From Melieria omissa (taxonomy: Eukaryota; Arthropoda; Insecta; Diptera; Ulidiidae): a stretch of DNA of 64,000 nucleotides. The stretch is taken from assembly GCA_963971225.1 (NCBI GenBank), contig OZ020269.1:101024405-101088404 (forward strand), written 5' to 3'. Below the pieces are notes generated by a model, which had not been told where the DNA came from, made no database searches, and was given only the letters and a program-made list of their open reading frames with translations. The translations under genes and the position numbers were made by a program. Of this stretch, positions 23,506-35,395 are shown piece after piece. Positions within the stretch are counted from its first letter, which is position 1. Every line of letters starts with the position of its first letter.

Positions 23506-25437
23506 AAATTTTTTAATAGGTTTGTGTTCAGCTTTTGTTTCTTCTATTGTTTCTTATTCCCAGTTCTGCCTGTTTGAAAATTGCACTCTTTTTATTTGTA
23601 AAATTGTTCTTGTTCTTGTATCCTTACACAGTTAAATTGTTTCTGGTCTGTTTTTAGATTTTTGTTTTTTAATTTCAATATTTGTTTGTGTGTTTGTAAA
23701 ACTATGTTTTGTTTTTATGGGACAATTTTCTTCAAGTTTACTTCTTGTTTGCGCCGCTTTTGTCGATTTTAATTCGCCACAATTCTTTGGCGCATCTCTG
23801 CTGCTCTCTTCTTCTTTGCATGTTTTTGTTGTTGCCACTATATTTTGATTCTCAAATGCCGCTCACTTACGCTTAGAATTCCCACTTGTCTGGTGAGAGT
23901 TTTTGGTTTGGGAAAACTCTTCATTGCTGTCACTTTTGGCATGTAATTTTTTTCTTTAATTTTTACTCTCGGCCTGTTCGTAGCAACTGTACTGCAGTTG
24001 TAAATTATTCATATATCCAATATATATTTATATTGTATATATAACCCTTTGTCTGTATGCACTAAATATAACCTTACATTCAAGCTTGTAAATAAATTAA
24101 TTTTCTGCTTAAACAACTGCGTTTTGTTTTGGTTTTTGTGTTGAAGTTGTTTTTTTTATTGTTTTGTATTTTTTTGTTTTTGTGTTTTTAGTTAACATTA
24201 CGACTAGTGGGTGGCTGTTGTTGCCACATGCTTTCATTATTTTATTTTAATTGCCATTTTTATGTTGTTTACTTCGAACCGCGACTGCATGAATTTTGAA
24301 TTCGTTTGCATTTGTCTTTTGTTTCGAAATTGGCGTTTTCTTTATTTTTCTTATTTTTTTTAATTACCATTTATAGGCCTTGAAATAAATTACAAAAGCA
24401 TGAATTTCATCAGTTGTTTGTTGTGTTGGCATTTTTGTTTATACAAAAAATTGTGTGTGTGTGTTAAAAAAAAAGATTTGCAATATTTTCCCTATGAAAT
24501 ATTTTACAATAGTTTTGTTGTTGTGGCTTTCTTTGGCGACTTTTCCTTTTCTCATGTTTTGTGTACTTTGTGTACTTCTAATCATTGAATGCGCCTACAC
24601 TGTAAATATTAGTTGTCTGTTTTATACACGCGTCACGCTTTCTGCTAAAGTAATCCTTTTTGGTTTGGTTTTTATTTTGTTTTTTGTGTTTGTTGATTTG
24701 TTTTTTTTTTTTGCCATTTTAACATTTGCTTGGAGTTTTACTTCTTTTTTGCTCGCTTACAGTTGGAAAATTTTACAAATTGGTTTTAATTTTTGTTGCT
24801 TTTATTTTTGTATTAGTTGCGTTCACTAATTTGAAACAACATTTAACATTTGCTTAAATGTATTTTTTGTGTACTACTAAATTTTAGTGAGCATATTTTT
24901 AGGCATTTCCATATTTACATTTGAAAAAAAGAATTTTTATTAAATTAAATTAATTTTTTTCTAAAATTTATTTGAATGAAATTAAAAAACTTGAAATCAG
25001 AAACTGTAAATAACGATTATGGGAATTTTTTGAACAAATAAACTGTAAGATCTTTGAAAGTTGTGATGTGATGTTATGATGAATAAGGGTTATAGCAATT
25101 TTTTTAACACAAAAATTCAACTTAAGAAATCGTTAGAGGTATTTGAAATGTGATAATGGATTACTGAATGATAATCATTGTTTTAAATAAAAATAATCCA
25201 ACCGAAAGGACCAGCGAAGATATTCCTTGCAATGAACTAAAATGTTTAATTACACTATCGAAAAATTCACCTAAAAATATAAGTCTTTTCTAGATGGCTC
25301 AATGTTAGTCTAGAAAATACTATGGTTTTTAGGTGCACGCAATTAACAAATGGGGAATAAAATATGGGCAAACATCTTTATGTCCACAGAATTTTTTTTT
25401 TCCAAAAGTTTTTGTAACCATATCTATCGGCTTTTCT
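23506..25437. other. No gene seen; T-rich noncoding DNA
   Basis: Sequence is T-rich on the plus strand with TTTTTGTT tracts and no recognisable coding or mobile-element termini. Frames such as 24455-24829 are hydrophobic low-complexity readings. Confidence 0.4.
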
Positions 25438-25501
25438 TAACAGTTGGGCTGAAAAGTTCGTATCGTTTTATAGAAAAACAAATTTTTTTGGCAAAATTAG
25501 A

Positions 25502-25931
25502 TTTTATTATTCGACATATTTGCCATCGAGGCCAATACACCGATTATAGCGATCTTCCAACTTTTCAATACCATTTTTGAACATTGCTCTGAAATATCGA
25601 CAAGTTCTTGTTTTTGGTCGATTGTGAGCTCGCGCGGCACCCACTTTGCACATAGCTTTCGCATACCCAAATATTTATGAACGATATGTCCAACACGTTC
25701 CTTTGATATCTTTAGAGTGTCAACTATACAAATCAACCTCAATTTATGATCTTCCAAAATCATTTTGTGGGTTTTTTGGATGTTTTCGTCCGTAACAGAT
25801 TGGACGTCCACTGCGTTCATCGTCTTCGCTGCTCATATGGCCTGTACGAAATTTAGCAAACCACTTACGAATGGTTGCTTCGCCATTGTGTTTTATTAAA
25901 ACACGAAATTCCTTTTTATCCATTTCCAATC
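25502..25931 (-). pseudogene. irritans-type mariner transposase, internally deleted
   Basis: The N-terminus MEMDKKEFRVLIKH is followed by a gap and then TIRKWFAKFRTG, HMSSEDDERSGRP and, after a one-base shift, VTDENIQKTHKMILEDH. The second DNA-binding helix region KISKERVGHIVHKYLGMRKL and WVPRELTIDQKQ are kept. The sequence then jumps to the C-terminal tail MFKNGIEKLEDRYNRCIG with its stop near 25502. The whole catalytic core between WVPREL and the tail is missing, so it can only be a relic or a substrate for active copies. Confidence 0.8.
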
Positions 25932-26009
25932 CCAGTAAAATGCTGTGTCTTACAAACTATTAATCAGACAGCTGTCAAATTTATACACGTTTCTTTTGAA
26001 GGTTGGTAC

Positions 26010-26743
26010 TAAAGAGCTGCACAAAATGTTCTATTTGGCACACTTCACTACTGCACAGTACTGTCAAATACTGTACTTCAGTGTCGCAATGACAGCAAAA
26101 TCAAATGCTCAATAGTTCTATTCTGCATTAAAGCAAGCACTGCATCATTCCAAAACCTTTTCGCTACAGCAGCGAGAGTGCTTGTGTTCTGTTGCGAAAC
26201 AAAACATCAAAACAGAAAGCTATAATGAGGTTAAGTAACGGTAAATCATAGCACACCGTGTGAAACAGAACTTCTACTTCACAACGAGTGAAACAGACTT
26301 AAATAAATATCGAAAAAACATGTTTTAAACCTACCTTTTTTTTACATTAATGTTGTTGTAATGCTTGAAATGCAGCCCAGACTCCATACAAAATACCAAA
26401 AACAAACATCAGCTACTCCGATCGTGCAAAACAAAACACCGTATGCTTGAAAATGTTCTACTTCAGTGTTGTTCTACTTCCGTGTTGTTCCACTGCAGTA
26501 TTGTTCTACTTCAGTGTTGTTCTATTCCAGTGTTGTTCTACTTCAATGTTGTTCTAATTCAGTGTTGTTCTATACTTCAAGGTGCTTCAAGTTCTATTGT
26601 CGTTTCGTGCAGTATTTGTATGAATATCAAAAGCTTCCTTCATTGCAGTGCTTGTTTTGTAGTGAAAGTGAAGAAGAGCGGCAGTATTTGAAAGCACAGC
26701 GATGGCTTGCAAGTCATTTTTATCGTGTTTGCGCCGCTCTTTA
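26010..26743. mobile_element. hAT-like nonautonomous element, family 1, copy 2 (734 bp)
   Basis: Closely matches 13581-14373 along its length, with the same TAAAGAGCTGCACAAA start and GCGCCGCTCTTTA end. The flanks GTTGGTAC (26002-26009) and GTTAGTAC (26744-26751) form an 8-bp duplication with one mismatch. The internal CACACCGTGTGAA palindromes and the GTTCTACTTCAGTGTT array are shorter than in copy 1. It sits inside the mariner at 25440-26826 and is therefore younger than that insertion. Confidence 0.82.
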
Positions 26744-26874
26744 GTTAGTACTACCTAAAAATGATACGGATTTTATTCTATTGGCGCCATCTCATAGAAA
26801 CTATATGAACTTTTCAGCCAAACTGTTATATTTAGGGGCACTTTACGCATCGGCTCCTGAATACCCTTTGTATC

Positions 26875-27768
26875 AATTGGCCGCAACTCTATTTTGATTT
26901 TAGTTACCAATGAATCGACGTTTTTTGCTCAATAACCTTTACCGAAGACTATCCTTTTCAAAGTGGCCCAAAAAATTTCTATCGGTCTAAGCTGTGGCAC
27001 ATTTGGTGGATTCTTTTCTTTTGGCACGAAGCCAATATTCAAACCCCTAAATAACTTCATGGTTTTCATGATACTTGTCGATGAATTTTTTTTTAAATGG
27101 AAGGTATTTTTTAATGTAAACGTCCTCATTCACAGCTAAACCGGCCTTGATAAACACAGGATCGCTCACGCCGCGTTCGCTTAATGCAATTCACAGTAAA
27201 ACTTTTCCCGGGTACTTTGTTTTCAACTTAAATTTGACTTTATCGGGAATTTCAGTACCTGTAAGCTTGAAATAATTCTTCGGGGTCCATTTATTTCCTT
27301 CGACCGTAAAATAGGTCTCATCATCCATGATGCAAATCTTCCTGGATTTTGCAGTAAACAGATTTTGTAACCGATCAACGATGTCTGTTTCTTGATTTCC
27401 TGTGACAGTTGGTGTAGTTTTTTCGCCAATTTATCAATATTCATATCTTTTGAGTCTTTTTTCACCGTTTTTTATCTACTTGGTACTTTCTTTCCAGTTT
27501 CCTGTACGATTTTGCAGTATGATCTGCAGTTTCGGCCTTTAATTTGGTTAGTGTTTTAGAAATTTGCAACGCACATGTTTTTCACTACCAGACTTCCTTT
27601 CACTGGATTTTCCACTTCTATAAGCTACAATGGTTTTGTAAATAAATGTTTTTTTGAAAACTTAACGCGCTGAAGTAATGGAAAACTTCACTTTTCTTTT
27701 TGGTTGGAAAATCTTCGCAGCATTTATAAACCAAGTTTTGACGGTCAAACTCCTTCAAAGACATTTTC
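26875..27768 (-). pseudogene. Tc1/mariner-superfamily transposase, decayed
   Basis: The reading starts near ATG 27765 (MKMSLKEFDRQ). Helix-turn-helix-like sequence near 27480-27560 has lost its frame. Next comes MDDETYFTVEGN-type sequence near 27320, carrying the first catalytic Asp but shifted in the longest frame, and then DKVKFKLKTKYPGKVLL near 27220. The C-terminal block NPPNVPQLRPIEIFWATLK at about 26950-27010 contains the last catalytic acid. Segments around the second Asp are missing and there are stops and frameshifts. It is a different family from the neighbouring irritans mariner. I could not identify its terminal repeats. Confidence 0.7.
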
Positions 27769-29985
27769 ATACTGAATTCAATTTAGTAGTCAACTGATAT
27801 GCAGTTGCCATGACAACTAATAGAAATTATTCATAATCTTGTTACTCTGTTTTGATCCTACTTTGCATTTGAAATTTGTCCATAATTCATTCCCCAACGT
27901 TAGCTCATTTTTTTGTCGAGTAGTGTAATCGGTTCTTTTTTAGCCAAACAAATTTGCATTTTGTAATAACTGTGTTCAATTTAACAAAAAACAGTTTAAA
28001 AAAATTATAAAACTAAAATAACTAAAAATAAAATAATAATCTTAAAAAAAATAATGAGGAAATATAAACTTTTTATTTTTTTGTTATCAAACTATTAGTT
28101 TATATTAAAATATTAAGACACAAAAGCAATAAACATAAATTTTGTGAAAAATTAAAAAAAATATTAAATTTTTTTTTATAATATTTTTAAATATTTCTTT
28201 TGAATAAAATATATTTGAAACCATTATCGAGTTTTTTTAAATAATAAAAAATAATAAGTAATAAGTTGGTTCAAACTATTTTTTAATTTAATTTGAAAAT
28301 TGAAATATGAAATAATTGAAAATGTAAAGTTCACAAAATTTAAATATTAAATTAAATCTATAAATACAAAAATAATTTTTTTTTACAATATTAATACTTT
28401 ATATATAAATATAGACACAAGAGCGATAAACATAAAAAAACATTAAAAAAAATTAAAATTGTATTTTAATAAAAGCAATTTAAAACTATTATCGATTCTT
28501 TTTTAGTAAAAAACAAATTTGCATTTCGTAGTAATTTAATTTAAATTAAATTAAAAAACAGAACGGATTAAAAAATTAATTAAATGAAATTAAATTATTA
28601 AAAAAAAACAAAATATAAAATAATTATTTTTTTACATAATTATTATTTCATATTAAAATATTTGGATACAAGCGAAATAAACAAAAAGTTTGTAAAAATT
28701 TTAAAAAATTTTTAAATAATTTTATGATATTGTTAAATATTTTAATTTATTTAAAGCAATTTACAACTTTTTTAAGCAAAACCAATATGCCGTTTTTTTT
28801 TGTTGGTTCAAATTGAAATTAAAAATGTTTAGAAAATTTATTAAAATAAATTAAATTAAAAAAGAGTATTAAATAAAAATTAACATTTAGAAACATTTGT
28901 AAAAATGAAAAAAAAGTTAACTTATTTTATGATAAAGTTAATTAATTTATTTTAATAAAAGCAATTTATTATTGTTTTATTATTAAAACAAAAAAAATTT
29001 TTAAATTAAAAATTTTTCAATTAATTTTAGTATCCTTTTTTATATCTATTAGAAAAAAACTTTTCTCAAATAAATAAAAACATTTTAGAAATTCATTGAT
29101 TTTAATTTTTATCTTTAATTCATAATTTTTGTCTTTAATTATTTAAACAATAAACCAACTATTAATACTCAAAATCACTTCCCGATTTTTTTTAATTATG
29201 TAGTTTAAATTAATTAAATCCTATCTTAATGAATGCCAACGATGTAATTATTACGTATGGGTTTTGTTTTCGAGCTGAAATGGAAGGAATATGTTTTGTT
29301 GATCGTGGTGTCAACAATTTACACAATCATGATTGATGCTGACTGCTCAATAGATAACAAAGATTTCCAGCAACACCTTGATCTGACAATGGTCACGTGA
29401 TTCAAAAGCTGCACTCTTCTGGCACTGATCAACACTGGGTTACTCTATTTCAGTATGCTAACATTTTTCCCACAACTGTATTGTTTACAGATATCAGTTT
29501 GTGCAAGCTTCGTTTACGTTCAGCACAACCACGATTGCAATCGTCAACACGTCGTCTTCAGCTGCATTATTATATCTGCAACATTTAGTTTAACTTGCTA
29601 CAAAAATTGGCTCTTACACAAAAAACTTAAATATTTAACAAAATCAGTCGTTTTCGTCTTGAATGCGTTTTCCTTGTCATTTAAATATTTCTTAAGTTAG
29701 ACTTAAAATTATAAGTTTATTTTTATAAATTTGCTGCTTTCACACAAGAGGAACTTAATCATAATTTAGGTTATTCAGACATCAGAAAAAAATCAGACGT
29801 TTTTTGTTTTTGTTGTTGTTGTTGTCTTACAATAAACTTGACGTTAACTTTGGAGGCTGTTGAACTTATTTACAATTTAAATTTACTTTTATCAAGCAAC
29901 AATTATTGCAATAAGCAAAGAAAAATAAATGTAAATAATAAAGCCTAAATATTGTCTGCTTTTAGGCGTAGACAGACTAATGTTA
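27769..29985. other. AT-rich block, no gene
   Basis: From about 27950 to 29220 the sequence is almost entirely A and T, with AATTAAATT and TTTTTTTA runs. The rest is ordinary AT-rich DNA. No exon or mobile-element terminus is recognised. Confidence 0.6.
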
Positions 29986-29989
29986 GTAA

Positions 29990-31800
29990 GCGCCTGAAAG
30001 TATGCTGAATGAGTGAATTAGATTTTTACAATAATTTTAACCAAAGACTGATAATGTTGAACAGAAGAAAAGGTTTTAAAAATTGGTATGAATTGGTTTT
30101 AAAAATATTTTGAAGAAATTGTTACATTTTTGAAGATTTTTTTTTAGAAATTAAAGAAGTAATGTAGTTTTTACAATAATTTTACCGAAGGACTGCAAAA
30201 TTTGAACAGTCAGAAATGATCTCAAAAGCTGATAGGAACTGATTGTGAAAATATTTTGAATTTTTAATAATTGAAATTGAATAATTAAAATTTTAATAAT
30301 TTAAATTTTTGAATAATTTTAAAAAATTTGTTTTGAGAATGTTGAACAACAGTCAGAAAAGATCGCAAAAGTTGATAGGAATTGATTTGGAAAATATTTT
30401 GAATCTTTAATAATTGAAATTGATAATTAAAATTTTAATAATTTAAATTTTTGAATAATTTTTAAAAATTTGTTTTGAGAATGCTGAACAGCAGTCAGAA
30501 AATATCTCAAAAGTTGATAAAAAAATTGAATTTGAAAATATTTTGAAGAAGTAATTAAATTTTTGAATAGTTGTTCCTAAAGACTGAGAATCTTGGACAG
30601 TAGACAGAAAAGATTTCAAAAGTTGACAAGAATTGATTTGAAAAAATTTTTACAAAGTGACTAAATTTTTGAATAATTTTACCTAAAGACTGAAAATGTT
30701 GATCAGCAGTCAGAAAAGCTTTCAAAAATTGATAGAAATTGATTTTGAAAATATTTTTAGAAGTAATTAAACTTTAACAATTTTTCATAAAGATTGAGAA
30801 TATTGAATAGCAGTCAGAAATGATCTTAAAAGTTGATGGAAATTGATTTTGCAAATATTTTTTAGAAATAATTAAAATTTTGAATAATTTTTCCTAAAGA
30901 CTGAAAATCTTGAATAGCAGTTAGAAATGATCTCAAAAGATTTTGAAAATAGTTTTGAATTTTGAATAATTGAAATTGAATAATTGAAATTTTAATAATT
31001 TAAATTTTTGAATAATTTTTTTATAATTTTTTTTGAGAATGTTGAACAGTCAGAAAAGGTCTAAAAAGTTGATAGAAATTGATTTTGAAAATATTTTAAA
31101 AAAGTAATTAAATTTTTGAATAATTTGTTTTAATTTATTTTGAGAATGTTGAAGAACAGTCAGAAAAGATCTCAAAAGTTGATAGGAATTGATTTTGAAA
31201 ATATTTTGAATTTTTAATAATTGAAATTTAATAGTTGAAATTTAAGAAATTTAAATTTTTGAATAATTTTTTTTGAGAATGTTTAAAAACAATCAAAAAA
31301 GATCTCAAAAGTTGTTAGGAATTGATTTTGAAAATATTTTGAAGAAGTAATTACATTTTTGAATAATTAAAAAAAATGTTCTTTGTCAAATGTCAGAAAA
31401 GGTCTCAAAAGTTGATAGAAATTGATTTTGAAAATATTTTGAAGAAGTATCTAAATTTTTGAATAATTTTACCTACAGTCTGAGAAACTTGATCAGCATT
31501 CAGAAAAGATCTCAAAAAATAGTATGAATTGAACAAGAAATTAAAGAAGCAATAAAATTTTTACAAAAATTCTTCCTAAAGACTGAGATTCAACATTCTC
31601 TAGCAGTCGTAATATTTTTAAAAAATTATAAATTTTTTCAATACTTCTACCTACAAACTGAAAATGTTGAACAACAGTCAGACAGATTCAAAAAAGTTAA
31701 TAGGAACTTATTTTTCAAATATTTTCAAGAAGTGATTAAATGTTTACATTTATTCTCTCTAAAAATGTTGAACAACTGTAAGAAAGGCTTTCAAAAGTTG
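29990..31800. repeat. Degenerate tandem array, ~110-bp unit
   Basis: Around fifteen diverged units. Each holds AGACTGAAAATGTTGAACAG, CAGTCAGAAAAGATCTCAAA, AGTTGATAGGAATTGATTTT, GAAAATATTTTGAAGAAGTA and ATTAAATTTTTGAATAATTT. Unit length varies through indels in the AT-rich half. Noncoding. Confidence 0.8.
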
Positions 31801-31995
31801 GCATGAATTGATTTTTAAAACAATTTTCGTTTGAAAGCGTTGAAAGTTTCATGATTTTTGTTTGATCTGCTTGAAAGCATGAAAGAAAAAGTCACTGTTG
31901 ACGCTTGAATTGAACAAAATTTCTCACATATTTTTCATGCAACTTTGGTGCATTCAATGCGTGATTTGATGAAACCATAAATTTTAATAAATATT

Positions 31996-32535
31996 TTTAT
32001 TTAATTAAAAAAAATAATAATTTGTGTCATAGGGCTAGCGCATACTTTTAGGAGTAGAAGTGACATGACTAAGTTGTTTGGTTAGTGAAGTGTAAATCTT
32101 TAAACCTAAAGTTTAGCCTCGTCCTTGGCACTTTGTCGTGTTGCAAACACGCTGCCAGGGCTTAAAGTGCATCATATAGTTAGTGTTCTATATATATGTA
32201 CACATATATATATCAATATATATATGTATATAGCATATACGTATAGTTATAGGTAGGATAGCACATGTATGTATGTATGTTTATGTAGTGGTTATAGCAC
32301 ATAGCAATAGCGGTCATATTGTGTAGTAGGTATGTTACGTTATATGCATGTTTATATATATATTTATGTATAAATAGTAGGTAGGCAGTTAAATTTAAGT
32401 AAGTTAGTATATAAAGTCACTATAACCTACAGCAGGGAACATACACACACAAAACTACATAAATCATACTTACTTAAAAATGATCAAAATACAAAAGTCT
32501 AGATTTCAAATCATAACAACAACATTCACTTAGCT
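31996..32535 (-). other. Probable 3' UTR of the Ig-superfamily gene
   Basis: This follows the stop codon at 32536-32538 on the minus strand. A minus-strand AATAAA lies at 31996-32001 and is a candidate polyadenylation signal. The stretch includes TATATA tracts (32190-32370). The transcript end is not otherwise defined. Confidence 0.4.
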
Positions 32536-32859
32536 CTACACGCGTCTGCTCAGCGGACTGGCAATGGCCACCAGCCACAGCAGCAGCAACAACAACCAAC
32601 AGCTCCAGTGCTGTCGCGCTCGATTCGCCTGATTCGCACCGAAGACGGGAAAGTGTATCTCTTCCGGTTCGCTGAGCTCTTCCTCCTCGTCGTCGACCGC
32701 ATTGGAGGCGGCGCGATAGCGCATAGTGAAGTTCACCTTGAAGACTGCCTCGGCAACGCCGCCCGGCGACGAGACAATAAAGTAAAAAGTGCGCGGCACT
32801 CGCTCGTGCATGCTGACGTAGGTGAGGCGCGCCTCCTTGCAGTAGGGCGTGGGCAGGTC
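32536..32859 (-). CDS. Ig-superfamily surface protein, last coding exon
   Basis: Begins after an acceptor (GTTGCAG then GACCTG) in phase 0 and ends at TAG 32536-32538. It encodes DLPTPYCKEARLTYV, then RTFYFIVSSPGG and AEAVFKVNFTMRY, the final strands of an immunoglobulin-like domain. An acidic linker (DDEEEELSEPEE) follows, then the hydrophobic WLLLLLLWLVAIA and a short tail ending in RRV. The hydrophobic end suggests membrane attachment, as a transmembrane helix with a very short tail or possibly a GPI signal. Codon use and GC content are higher than in the surroundings, as expected for a conserved exon. The role is presumably cell adhesion or recognition; I cannot name the gene. Confidence 0.85.
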   Translation of the reverse strand, partial: DLPTPYCKEARLTYVSMHERVPRTFYFIVSSPGGVAEAVFKVNFTMRYRAASNAVDDEEEELSEPEEIHFPVFGANQANRARQHWSCWLLLLLLWLVAIASPLSRRV

Positions 32860-32958
32860 CTGCAACGAGCGGAAGCAAAGATTATATTTTTGAGAGTTTG
32901 AAAATTGGATAAAGTGCAGCTGACAAAGTGTGCGTTGTGTGTTTTTTTGTGTACGCAC

Positions 32959-33137
32959 CGTGACGCCGTAGGCCAGCACTGTGCTGCCGTACTGATTGCC
33001 CGGCGTAAAGACGCGATCGCCGTGCAGCCAGCGTGCCGCATACGCTGGCGGATTCGCGCAAAACTCGACGGCTAAATGCAGTGGCGAGCCGGGATAGGCG
33101 ACGGGTGTTGCATTGCGAGCGACTACGGTGGGTGCGC
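32959..33137 (-). CDS. Ig-superfamily surface protein, penultimate visible exon
   Basis: The acceptor CAG is at 33138-33140 and the donor GTGCGT begins at 32958. It opens in phase 1 (completing a Gly codon) and closes in phase 0, leaving a 99-bp intron before the last exon. It encodes APTVVARNATPVAYPGSPLH, then LAVEFCANPP, AARWLHGDRVFTPG and STVLAYGVT. This is a typical first half of an immunoglobulin C2-like fold: a B-strand Cys in FCANP and a Trp of the C strand in ARWLHG. One N-glycosylation sequon-like NAT is present. The preceding intron is about 25.7 kb. Confidence 0.85.
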
Positions 33138-33225
33138 CTGGAATGGGAAAAAATTGAAATTTTCTAATAAGAATGAATAAGAAAACGGAAAGTTAAATGA
33201 TTAAGAACTTCTTTTGGCATTAACA

Positions 33226-35395
33226 CTAGAATGCTAAAGGTAGTGAAAATGACTCCACTGTAGACTTTTATTATTTTTTGCATGGCATTTTTAAAGAAAA
33301 TCTTTGCTGAATTTAATTAGTTAGCTTAGTTAGATTAGTTAGTTAATTGGGTAGTAATTCAGTTGGTTAATTAGTTAACCATTAAGTTAATTAATCAGTT
33401 AGTCAGTTAGTTAGTTAGTTAGTTTTTTTACTAAGTGAGTTGATTAGGTAGTGGGACTTAGTTAGTAAATTAGTTTAGTTAGTTAACTAGTTAGTTAGTT
33501 TATTTAGTTAGTTAAGTAATTTTACTTAGTTTAGTCAGTTAAGTGATTTTAGTTAAATCAGTTAATTAAGCCTTTTTCGTTAGTTTAGTAAGTTTAAGTT
33601 AGTTAAGTTAGTTTAGTCAGTTTAGTGAGTTAAGTCAGTTCATTAAGTCCAGTTAGTTTAGTTCGTTTAGTTACTTAGTTAGTAGTTCGTTTAGTTAAAC
33701 CAGTTAGTATAGTTAATTTAGCTAAGTCAGTAAGTTTAGTTAGTTTAGTCAGTTTAGTCAGTTAAGTGATTTTAGTTAGTTTAGTCAGTTAAGCCATTTT
33801 AGTTAGCTTAATCAGTTCACTTAGTTTAGTACGTTTAAGTTAGTTTAGTAAGCTTAGTCAGTTAAGTCAGTTTAGTAAGTTTAATCAGTTCAGTTAGTCC
33901 AGCTTAGTTCATTTAGTTAGTAAGTTAGTAGTTCGTTTAGTTAAACCAGTAAGTTTAGTCAGTTCAATTAGTTTAGCTTAGTTAGTTTAATTAATTTAGT
34001 TAGTTTAATTAATTTAGTTAGTTTAGTTAGTAGTTCGTTTAGTTAAGTCAGTTAGTTTAGTCAATTAAGTCATTTAAGTAAGTTTAGTGAGTCCAGTTAG
34101 TAGAGCTAGTTTAGTTAGTTTAGTTTGTTTAGTTAGTTATATTAATGTAATTTGTTTAATTTTTCAATTAGTTTAGTCAGCTTAGTTAGTTCAGTAAGTT
34201 AAGTCACTGTAGTCAGATTAGTAAGTTAAGTTAGCTTAATTAATTTAGTTAGTTTAGTTAGTTTAATTAGTTAGTTCGTAGTTCGTTTAGTTAAACCAGT
34301 TAGTTTAGTTAATTTAGTCAGTACAGTTAGTTTAGTGAAGTCAGTTAGTTTAATTACCTTAATTAATTTAGTAAGTTTAATTAGTAGTTCGTTAAGTTAA
34401 ATCAGTTAGTTTAGTCAGTTAAGTAATTTAAGTTAGTTTAGTCACTTCAGTAAGTTGAGTCAATTCAGTTAGTTTAAGTAACTTTAATTAGTTAAGTCAG
34501 TTTAGTTAGTTTAGTCAGTTCAGTTAGTCGAGTTAGTTAAGTGAGCTTAGTTAATTAAGTTAGTTCAGTAAGTTTAGTCAGTTAATAATTAATTAATAAT
34601 TGATTGGCACGACAGCCCGCTTACGCGAGACTAAGGCCTAGCTTCCCGCAACCACCCGTGTTGTGCGTGTGAATTTTGTACGCGGGTGGAAGGGACCTAC
34701 AGTTTTATGCCGGTTCCGAACGGCAGGTTGGGAGCTTTTTCATAGGCAATTTTTACTCTCAGAGGTTTGCCATTTCCAGCTGAGAGGACAGCCACCGAAA
34801 GAGAAAACGAGTTTCCCGTTATTTTTTTTAGGTGTTACTACATGCAGAATTCGATCTTGCGTCGCTCTGCATGCGACTCGTTGGACCGCGCACTAACCAA
34901 CTGAGCCACGGCGGCTGCCAGTTTAGTCAGTTAGTTAGTTTAAAAAGTTTAATCAATTTAATTAATTTAGTCCGTTTATTTAATTAAGTAAGTTTAGTCA
35001 GTTCAGATAGTTTAGTCAGTTAGATTAGTCAGTTAAGTTGGTTTAGTTAGATTAGTCAGTTAAGTTGGTTTAGTTCGTTTGTATAGTTTATTTAGTTCAG
35101 TTAGTTTAGTCAGTTTATTCAGTTTAGTAAGGTTAGTAAGCTAAGTTTAGTCAGTTTATCTAATTTGATTAGTTTGGTTGGTTCAGTTTGTTTAGTTAGT
35201 TAGTTAGTTCAGTTAATTTAGTCAGTTTAGGTAGTTATTTAGTTAGTACGTTAGTTACTTAGTTAGTTTCGTTAGGTATTGAGTTAGTTATCCAGTTAGT
35301 TATATAGTTAGTTATTTAGTTAGTTAGCCAGTTAGTTAACTGGTTGGTTAGTTAAATATTTAGTTAGTTAGTTATTTAGTTAGTTACTTAATTAA
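33226..35395. repeat. TTAGT-type cryptic simple repeat with ~100-bp leader
   Basis: A leader (about 33226-33325) with ATTTTTAAAGAAAATCTTTG and CTGAATTTAATTAG is followed by about 2 kb of TTAGTTAG, TTTAGTCAG and TTAAGTCAG words in loose order. A SINE interrupts it at 34602-34919. The same leader plus array recurs at 37252-37855, so the leader and array seem to travel or duplicate together. Confidence 0.8.
34602..34919 (-). mobile_element. tRNA-derived SINE, copy 1
   Basis: Read on the minus strand from 34919, GCCGTGGCTCAGTTGGTTAG is a good A box region, and a decayed B box (GATCGAATTCTG) follows. The body shares CTCCCAACCTGCCGTTCGG, CATAAAACTGTAGGTCCC and TCGTGCCAATC with copies at 47383 and 61231. 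It is inserted in the TTAGT array. Confidence 0.7.

Larger units (their letters stand above)
25440..26826 (-). mobile_element. Internally deleted irritans-type mariner, split by a hAT-like insertion
   Basis: The left terminus is ACAGTTGGGCTGAAAAGTTC. The right terminus, read inward, is ACAGTTTGGCTGAAAAGTTC. TA lies outside both ends (25438-25439, 26827-26828). Himar-type mariners have closely related termini. Removing the 734-bp family-1 insertion and its duplication leaves about 645 bp, half a normal mariner. The transposase is read from right to left. Confidence 0.85.

Noticed and set aside
22913..23635. Long Phe/Tyr/Ile/Leu frames
   Set aside because: Produced by the TTTTA array, which lacks in-frame stops by composition.
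32474..32878. Alternative minus-strand frame over the last host exon
   Set aside because: The frame joined by the splice phases and ending in a hydrophobic anchor is the other one; this frame is a GC-rich shadow.
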